Assembly (NCBI GenBank): GCA_019722365.1
Contig: JADFUC010001351.1
Span: 2,170,001-2,234,000, forward strand
Direction: 5' to 3'
Source of the DNA: Lithospermum erythrorhizon
Lineage: Eukaryota; Streptophyta; Magnoliopsida; Boraginales; Boraginaceae
Length of the DNA stretch: 64,000 bases
Below the pieces are notes generated by a model. That model did no database searches and was not told the origin of the DNA. It saw only the letters and a program-made list of their open reading frames with translations. Shown one piece after another: positions 58,264 through 64,000 of the stretch (positions are counted from its first letter, which is position 1; each line of letters opens with the position of its first letter). The translations under genes were made by a program, and so were the position numbers.

Positions 58264-58563
58264 TGTAACGCCAGTTCAAGACCGGGTCGGTGCGTTATTA
58301 GATTACTTTAATCGCCTCACAAACCAACACGCAGTCTTTCCAAGACGCTTTGTCCTCACTCACGCAAGCTCACCGGCAAAACTTCCCCAAATTGGGTCAC
58401 CCATCCTAGAATTACTCCAGTCAAGCACGCTTTTAACATGAGCTCTTTTATATGATGAGCTTCCCAAATAAGATTTATCTGCAGACAGTAGCACTCAATC
58501 AAATCTTATCAAACATATCACACACCACACACACACATACACATTTTTGCGGTCGGTATTACA
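58264..58563 (-). mobile_element. Cassandra-type solo LTR with 5S rRNA-like core
   Basis: A 300-bp unit reading, on the minus strand, TGTAATACCGACC ... GGCGTTACA (TG...CA). Its middle (58360-58440) reads GAGCTCATGTTAAAAGCGTG then TTCTAGGATGGGTGACCC, matching the 5S rRNA A-box/IE/C-box region. A (GT)n-like run lies at about 58521-58541. Left flank is CACTA DNA and right flank is hAT DNA; the 5-bp flanks do not match. Confidence 0.85.
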
Positions 58564-60088
58564 CATCTTTCCATTTCTCGAACACCAAAACTCTTTTAGT
58601 CTGGATTAAAGGGTACTAATGCTTCATAATACGATTTCGTATAGAAATTAAAAATGACTTAATTTAGCTGATTCAAGATTATACCAATCAGATACGCATA
58701 GCTTGTGATAGATGAAAATATTTAGAGACTTATCTTCCATATTCGGAACCATATCTCTAACAACATAACCATCTCTATGTTTAGTCATATGAATGGAAAG
58801 ATTAACGACACATTCTAAAGCAAGATGAATATTTGGTTCATATTGAAGTCAAAAAACTTAAGAGATAATCTTTTAAGTATTTAGAAAACTTAAGTAATTC
58901 ATAACAATATTTTCAATTATTATATGTGAGTGGAACATAATATTCACCAATCGGAGCATACATCTCATAAAATGTTGTGATTTCCTCCTTATACATATAT
59001 GCACGAACTAGTAGATCGTAAGTCGAGTTTCATCTAGTATCACAATCCAAAATTAATTTTTTAACTTCTTACCGGAAGCCTCAACCAATTTTTTATATTC
59101 ATGTTCTTCTACCCCGCCTATTACAAACAAAATTAACGGCCTTATTTAATAGGTAAAATAAACTCATCCCAAACAACTTTTATTCCATCTTTAGCAACTA
59201 ATTGAAGGACGTGACATAAACATCTAACATGAAAAAGTTCACTAAAATCCGGTTTAATAGGCATCTTTAATTTTTCAATTGAAACGGTATTAGCGGACGC
59301 ATTATCAAATGAAATTGAAGTAATCCTATTCAAACATTTGTAATCATTGGCACATACGAGTATACCTTCCGAAATTTGAATATTGTTATGTTTAGCAATC
59401 GATCTAAAATATATAATTCTCCTTTGTAAGACCCAATCTTGATCAATCCAATGACATGTTACACACATTATATCAAAATCCAAAAAGACACCAATATCAC
59501 TAGTCAAACACATTTTATAAGGCAAATTCATAGCATTTTACCTTTTCATTTTTAAAATATTTAAAAACATAGTCAGAAAGTATTACGGGGATACGATTGC
59601 TCGAATTAATGACATTTTGAATCCATTTAGTAAAAACGCCATCCATCACAATGATTAAAGGCAAAAAGAACTATCGACATAAATTTCATAGTTTCAATCC
59701 TATAAGTCAAAAATACTAAAAAAAAGTTTTTTGCCCATTTGGGTATCAATAGTTTCTGCGTACTCACCCCTACCGCCATTTTTTAGTGATATTATGACCA
59801 CCTAAGTGTCTAGAAAGACGTCGGTTTCCCTTTACTCCCAATTCAAGCTTCCATAATAGAGTACTCTTACAATTTAAACAAGTTGCCATTTTCTTTTCAT
59901 GGTCTTCATAAAAATATTTTCAAATCCATGAAGTTTTTTCCTTTCATTAGTAGTATCTATGGCGCGAGATTGAGAGTTAATAACGGGTAGTTCATCCATA
60001 CGATTATCATCCTCTAAATTAACATAATCATTAGACATACTAGCACTACCACTTTGAACATTTTTACCAAGATTTGATGCCATTAATT
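58564..60088 (-). pseudogene. hAT-family transposase, copy 2, degenerate
   Basis: Inverted counterpart of 9274-10800. On the minus strand: MASNLGKNVQSGSASMSNDY (60020-60088); a BED zinc finger with its Cys pair kept (CLNCKSTLLWK ... LSRHLGGH, about 59785-59885); the open part of 129 codons at 59142-59531, with CLTSDIGVFLDFD and HVRCLCHVLQLVAKDGIKVV, the RNase-H-like catalytic region; then AT-rich, broken sequence down to the break at 58563, which corresponds to about 10798 in copy 1. The C-terminal dimerisation part is absent. Copy 2 keeps more functional residues than copy 1 but is still interrupted. Confidence 0.75.
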
Positions 60089-60822
60089 TAGAAGAACAAA
60101 TATCACAATTTATAAAAAGTTGATAGATAATACCGAACCGGAGATGGAGCAAGGTAAGATTGTTGATTGCAACGAACAAGCCCACAACTTGAAAAAGAAT
60201 CCTTAGACTTCAAAAACCAAACAAGTAATGAATATTGTAATTGCTTAGAAAGTGATTGTTGTTGCTTTGAGATTGCTTAAGAATGATTGTGAGTTGTGAG
60301 AAATGGTATTTTGTCTCTTTTATGTAGCTCTTCATCAAGTGAAGGCGGTAAATGAAGGATCGTGACAGGGTCGGAACGTGGTACCGTTAGATGAAATGGT
60401 ACCACTTTAGGTACAATTATATCCGTTTGGAACAAATGGGGTACCGTCTCAATCAAACGGTACCCCGGGTGATCATACAATTTCATAAAAGTACTGTTGG
60501 GAAACTGGGCCGGGTGGTATCGCTTGATCCAAACCGGTACTAATGCCCCGATCATAAATTTATAAAGTAGCCGTTGAACATTAACGTGGTACCGCTCCAT
60601 CCAAACGGTACCACGTGTAGGTTACAGTAGCCGTTAACTATCTGTTATAAATTACCGGGATACTGTTTCATTTAAAAGGTATATCGTTTCTATCAAAAAA
60701 TGTGCAAAAATATTTTTTCTTGATCTATAAATAGACCATTTTTCATGTTTAATAATCACAATTCACAAGTTCACAAATCATAAGTATCAACTTAATAACA
60801 AGTTCACAAATCACAAGTTTAC
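60089..60822. promoter_or_regulatory. Shared upstream region between hAT and B3-like genes, copy 2
   Basis: A divergent spacer homologous to 8622-9273. It contains at least six GGTACC palindromes in about 250 bp (60360-60620), often as GTGGTACCG on one side and CGGTACCAC or CGGTACCCC on the other, separated by 10-20 bases. A TATAAATA box at 60727-60734 faces the B3-like start about 95 bases downstream; the spacing is gene-like. Confidence 0.5.
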
Positions 60823-61197
60823 TATGCCTCCAAGAGAAGAAATTCCTGCAGGAGCCGCCTACGCAAAGAGATTCTTCAAGGTTATCATAAATTCAAACGC
60901 CAAAAAATCGCTACCCGCCTTTGTTCGAAGGTGTCACAAACTTTTTTGGAAGGTGATCAGAAGTTAGCCATTGACGACAAGTCGTATTTATTTAAAATCG
61001 AAAAATGGAAGGTTCGGGAGGGACTCGCGATCTAAAACATACCATGTATACCGGACGTGGTGGCTCAATTTGTTGTGGATAGTCACAACTCAACCGCTAT
61101 AGACTTTGTAACTTTCAGTTTCATCCTCAAACGACCGAACGTGAATCATCAGTATCAGATTCATGTCCCGTTTGCATCAAAATTTAATTCGCCGTAG
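60823..61197 (+). pseudogene. B3-like DNA-binding domain gene fragment, copy 2
   Basis: Starts MPPREEIPAGAAYAKRFFKV at 60823, stops near 60968, and continues after a frame change as QKLAIDDKSYLFKIEKWK, an in-frame stop, then VVAQFVVDSHNSTAIDFVTF and KRPNVNHQYQIHVPFASKF before a stop at about 61197. The arrangement (RFFKV at the start, a 'LPAFVRR' piece, a KLAIDD segment, then a QFVxD...DFVTF segment) resembles a B3 domain of the REM type, but key residues are weak. Homologous to the fragment at 8270-8621 and likewise head-to-head with a hAT transposase. Confidence 0.4.
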
Positions 61198-64000
61198 GTA
61201 AAAAGACCTACATATCTTAAACTAGCTATTTGAAGTATTAATAAAAAAGTTATTTCATTAGGAATGTTATTTGTTGAATTTAAGCAAATGTTATTTAAGT
61301 TCAATTTAACCAAATTTTGCTGTTCAAACGGTGTTACGCTAAATACCAACGAGGCATCAAGCAGTAAAAAAATATTATAATAAGAACGGCATCAAGTTTA
61401 AAATCAAACGGCATTCACGCGCCTCGATACACGCCTCGAATGCATCAGCCCATTATTTTTAACAAACCGACCTTAAGCCCGGTTCGTTAGTGGGCTCTAG
61501 GCCCATCGAACGTGTTAAGGCATGGCCTGCTTCGTTTAAGTTACTTAATTAATTCAAACAATAGATTATGGACTATAGCTTGACATTGAGTTGCCTGTAG
61601 TGTCCAGTTCGTATAGTAACCCATGTCCCCTATAAGGGTCCATGTTCGTCTCGAACGGCCACCATTCCGTACAGAGTTTCTTCCATAAGCAACCATTGAG
61701 TGTAGAGGTGGTCTACAAGATAGGTGTAGTCTCGTAGCGCGCATTCAAGATTCGTTTATTTTACTTATTCTTCTTTTACATTATATTTTTTCTTTTACGT
61801 AATTAAATAACAACTAAAAACATATAATGCTAATAAAATATATTTGGATGTTTTATTTCGGCCCCACAATCTACTAATATTCCAACTCAATAACATATAT
61901 ACTAATACATTATAAATATTATATCCTATATTTTAATATACATTATTTATTAATAATGTAATAATTATATTTCTTCTTAAAAAATATTTTTTATTTAATT
62001 TTTTAATATTAAATATTATTTTTATTGTTAATAATATTTATTATTGCAATTTTATTTGGTTAGACACTTAATAAATATGCAATATTAAAAAATATTTTTA
62101 TTTAATTAAATTTATAATTATATTTTTTATTTCAATATTAAATATTATTTTCAATATTGTTAATAAATTTTATTATTACGATTTTATTTCGTTGTATAAT
62201 TTAAATAAATTATGCAATTTAAAAAATATTTTTATTTAATTTAATTTATAATTATATCTTTTGTTTTAATATTAAATAATATTGTCAATGTTATTAATAA
62301 CCCTATTATTTTAATTTTATTTGGTTAGATACAAAATAAATTATAATAATATATACAAGATAAAGCTCAATTGTACAAGAATTGGTGAGTTATCATCCAC
62401 AGCATTATATATATATATATATATATTAATGATGGCTACATATTAGATTTGATTGAATCCAAATTTTTGCCATAAATATTTAATAAGGTCGTTCTTCAAC
62501 TGACGATGTCCCTCTTTAACATGAAGGATTCATAGTTCAAACAGAAAGATGGAGAAATGTATCAGATAGAGCCAATGTATCGCTGCTGATGAAAAGAGTA
62601 TTGAGAATGTATTGTTGTCAGCGATGAAAAAAGCTAAAGCTTGCTGTGGAAATGGCAAGTGGAACTGTCAAAATATATAGGAGCGGAAATTATTTTTTAA
62701 TATATTGCTAATAGTTGTTAGTGCCGAAACAAAGTTCTAGCCGGGTATCGAGTACCCGACCTCGATTCGCTAAAACAAAAAATACACACCTCTTATGCAA
62801 CAAATAGAATTATCTATAAATCATAATAATTATATATAAACAAAAATACACACCTCTTATGTAGCAAAAATACACATCTCTTGTGCTCGTCGTATTTGAA
62901 AGTACTCGAGCCGGTGTTCGAAAGAACGGATTACCCGTGACGATGCCGACACTACACATTATAAATATTCTCTCTCATAATTATTAATGTTGATTATTTT
63001 ACTAATGTAATTATTATATTTCTTCTTAAAAAATTAAATTTATATTTTTACTATATTTAATTAAATTAAAAATAAAGAACAAGAAATAAATTGATTATTT
63101 ATTACTAATAGAGGATACCTATTATCCACGCAGAAAAAGACGCGACCTACGCCGCCTAAAGATTGTGGGCCCATTGTCAGTTTTGAACGGTCTGATCTTT
63201 TCAAACAACGAACGTCAAGAAAATCCTCGGCATAACGGTAAACGCACCGATGGGGTCCTTTTCATTATAAATACACACTATTGCCTTTAATCTAACTCCA
63301 ATCGTATGAATAGAAAATAATTCACAATGGCCAACCTTTCATCCCTTAATATAAGAATCATTTTCCCAAAATAAAAATCATTTTTTTGGTTTTCATTTTA
63401 TCAAATTAAGTAAGAAAAATTAGAGGAAAAACTCTATTTTAGATGTTTTTGAATTTTTATTAAACTTTCATAAGAAAAGAACGGCCTTAGATAAAGTAAT
63501 GGCGAGTCCGGCTAACCCCAATGTAACGAACGAGTACCACTCTATTGGAATAATAATACCCCTCATTCCTATTTTATTAAAATAATAATTGATTTTATTA
63601 TTTTTAAGTAGAGATAAAAATATTAATCAATGAAAATAATAATATTATGAGATAAAAAGATTATTTGTTTTAATTTCAATGTAAAAAATTATATTGATGA
63701 AGTAGATAGTTCAATACTTAAAATTAAAAAAAAAATCACATTTTTTAACTTTTACGTAGCACTTGAAGATCTAGACATCTGGGTAGGCAGCTGACAATAT
63801 CAACTCAAGTCAACTGAAACGAAATGAATGGTAGAGATTGGAGTAATAATGAAGCATCTCTTTGGAAAGAACAATGCACCGAAAGAGACAGTAGAATGCC
63901 TCCTTCCTTAAATGTGGCAGGCAACATAACCTGGATTTGTATTGGGAACCGAACATCTAAGTACTCGTTACTCGCTCGTAGGTTATCAAAATGATTGCGT
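61198..64000. other. AT-rich intergenic DNA
   Basis: No gene recognised. 61780-62350 is extremely AT-rich, with repeated 'AATATTAAATATTATTTT' modules. A GC-richer patch at 61480-61745 has codon-like texture on the minus strand (67 codons, including MRATRLHLSCRPPLHSMVAY) without a known domain. A second AT-rich block spans 62940-63110. Confidence 0.5.
62404..62427. repeat. (TA)n microsatellite
   Basis: A run of about 12 TA dinucleotides. Confidence 0.95.

Overview
The window is nuclear DNA from a flowering plant, most likely a eudicot. It is AT-rich, with long gene-poor stretches, many short introns and layers of decayed transposons. No species can be named from the sequence alone. Two genes look intact and can be rebuilt exon by exon with every reading frame preserved: a GH37 trehalase on the minus strand (16561-19971, 11 exons, 584 aa) and an ER-lumenal Hsp70 of the BiP type on the plus strand (24339-28921, 8 exons, 659 aa, HDEL C-terminus). 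The BiP promoter has an exact ERSE-II unfolded-protein-response site and a TATA box.

Two divergent relatives of the plant JmjN/JmjC histone demethylase group that includes JMJ13 and JMJ706 follow: copy A on the minus strand (29307-32430) and copy B on the plus strand (43232-48414). Both have lost the first Fe(II)-binding His of the JmjC centre (Gln in A, Met in B). A has also lost the middle of the JmjC domain. B has an early stop and two non-GT splice donors, yet keeps long open 3' exons that end in an 18-residue tandem repeat. Both are best read as pseudogenes or catalytically dead derivatives.

The rest is mostly mobile DNA. From left to right: a decayed Copia-like element (about 2.3-5.9 kb); a unit pairing a B3-like gene fragment head-to-head with a hAT transposase (8.3-11.4 kb), whose inverted second copy lies at 58.6-61.2 kb; a large fold-back element (12.5-13.7 kb); LTR-like DNA at 22.0-22.85 kb; two small tRNA/SINE-type insertions with target duplications inside BiP intron 1; three related long LTR-like repeats (about 33.5-36.0, 36.0-38.3 and 54.4-57.0 kb); a complete but decayed Mutator-like element with TIRs and a 10-bp target duplication (38994-41434); and a nested complex at 50.8-58.6 kb. 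In that complex a Cassandra-type TRIM carrying 5S rRNA-derived LTRs is cut by a CACTA element, the CACTA DNA is split by an LTR-like repeat, and a second 5S-bearing LTR sits exactly at the CACTA/hAT junction.

There is no operon-like logic: trehalase, BiP and the JMJ relatives are separate nuclear genes. The more unusual signals are the duplicated B3-hAT unit with its dense GGTACC motifs, the paired JmjC relatives that lost the same metal ligand, the 5S-LTR breakpoint structure, and a GC-AG intron needed to keep the trehalase frame.
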